Source of the DNA: Zychaea mexicana | Lineage: Eukaryota; Mucoromycota; Mucoromycetes; Mucorales; Lichtheimiaceae | Assembly: GCF_025766255.1 (NCBI RefSeq) | Contig: NW_026516692.1 | Coordinates: 186,001 to 250,000 of the forward strand | Reading direction: 5' to 3' | Length of the DNA: 64,000 nucleotides | Shown: in pieces, positions 63,417 through 64,000 of the stretch | Numbering within the stretch: the first letter of the stretch is position 1 | Layout of the letters: each line of letters starts with the position of its first letter | The notes under the pieces: generated by a model | Database searches by the model: none | What the model was told of the DNA's origin: nothing | The model's input: the letters and a program-made list of their open reading frames with translations, nothing else | Translations under genes and position numbers: made by a program

Positions 63417-64000
63417 TTAATCACTTGCTCCAATTCTGCGGTGGGATTTGTAACTTCTAGAAGTAAATTTCTCTACGATCTTGGTAGCTTCACGATCGTC
63501 TTTCATATCCTTGTATGCTTGGATATAACGCCAGCAACGGTTGTAGTATCGACGTATTGCCAAAGGAGGATCATCAGGAGGAGACGTGCGATCAAGATAG
63601 CCATCGAGATTATTTTTTAAGGAAGAATAAGAGTAATTACACTCTTTTCTTGCAATACGTTTCGACGCGCCCCAGTATCTTTCGATCCAGTTGGTTTCAC
63701 AATGGTACTTCGGATACAATGCAAAGAGATGGCCTGCCTTAAGTACAGCTTCGTGCAACATCGTTTTTTGGGCAACGAAGTCAGGTTGAGCTTGAAGCAT
63801 ATGGAAGGGGCAGCAGTCATTGTACTCATTTGGAGGAGCTTTGCAATTGGTTATCCAATGTTGTTTCTTTGCCTCGAATTCACTCCAACGACCAAGACCA
63901 CGCTCTTCCAGTATAGTCCTAAGTCCTTTTTGAATCCAGGTTCGGACCTCTTTTGGACCACGTTTTGTCTTGACTACTTCTTTTTGCAAAATATAGAAGT
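63417..64000 (-). mobile_element. DDE-type transposase, C-terminal part (cut by right edge)
   Basis: An open frame of at least 190 codons ending at 63417 and entering from the right edge. The segment AGHLFALYPKYHCETNWIER followed by YWGASKRIAR corresponds to the third acidic residue region of DDE transposases (an NxIExxWG-type motif as in IS630/Tc1-like enzymes). The family is common in basidiomycetes and early fungi, where the motif usually reads PKFHCELNFIEQYWG. An upstream CC.FHMLQAQPDFVAQKTML and a C-terminal RRYYNRCWRYIQAYKDM also fit. No stop interrupts the visible part, so this copy may be younger than the other two elements. Whether the N-terminal half is intact cannot be seen. Confidence 0.72.

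Overview
The window reads as nuclear DNA of an early-diverging filamentous fungus, most likely a Mucoromycota species (Mucorales-like). The signs are many short spliceosomal introns (about 45-240 bases), an L-lactate dehydrogenase of the Rhizopus type, a plant-like membrane RING-H2 ligase, an NDR1/LEA2-like membrane protein, a Gemin5-like WD40 protein, and decayed Tc1/mariner-like and Crypton-like transposons in AT-rich intergenic DNA. The genus is not determined. I built gene models by hand by joining reading frames at splice sites and checking that phases agree.

Layout. 1-7 kb is dense: a partial Gemin5-like gene (-), exosome subunit RRP40 (+), SWI/SNF subunit SNF5 (-), MICOS subunit MIC10 (-) and a small EF-hand protein (+). 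7-12 kb holds no convincing gene. 12-20.3 kb carries a 1018-residue type II membrane glycosyltransferase, pyruvate dehydrogenase E1 alpha and a three-repeat Myb/SANT-like protein, all on +. 20.3-26.8 kb is gene-poor, with a possible decayed gene and a 145-base tandem duplication. 26.8-30 kb has L-lactate dehydrogenase (+) convergent with an HSL-type hydrolase (-). 30-31.5 kb is a decayed Tc1/mariner-like element folded into long inverted arms. 32-37.8 kb has an LEA2-like membrane protein (-), an S9 peptidase (+) and the PP2A B55 subunit (-). 37.8-42.4 kb has no gene I can support. 42.4-51.3 kb has a TRK potassium transporter (+), an orphan coiled-coil protein with ten histidines (-) and a TPR/F-box/LRR protein (-). 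53.3-58 kb has an NmrA-like protein (+), an AARSD1/AlaX editing protein (-) and a membrane RING-H2 ligase (-). 59.4-61.2 kb is a decayed Crypton-like tyrosine recombinase, then AT-rich DNA, then a DDE transposase cut by the right edge.

Most genes are housekeeping (RNA decay, chromatin, mitochondrial cristae, pyruvate metabolism, signalling, ion transport, tRNA proofreading) and do not form one pathway. PDH E1 alpha and L-LDH both use pyruvate and sit about 10 kb apart, but nothing in the sequence ties their control together. Three gene pairs share short divergent promoters (1094-1246, 6084-6243, 33213-33370). Three introns appear to use GC-AG instead of GT-AG borders, and one hydrolase exon is only 18 bases long. 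I found no CRISPR array, rRNA or confident tRNA.
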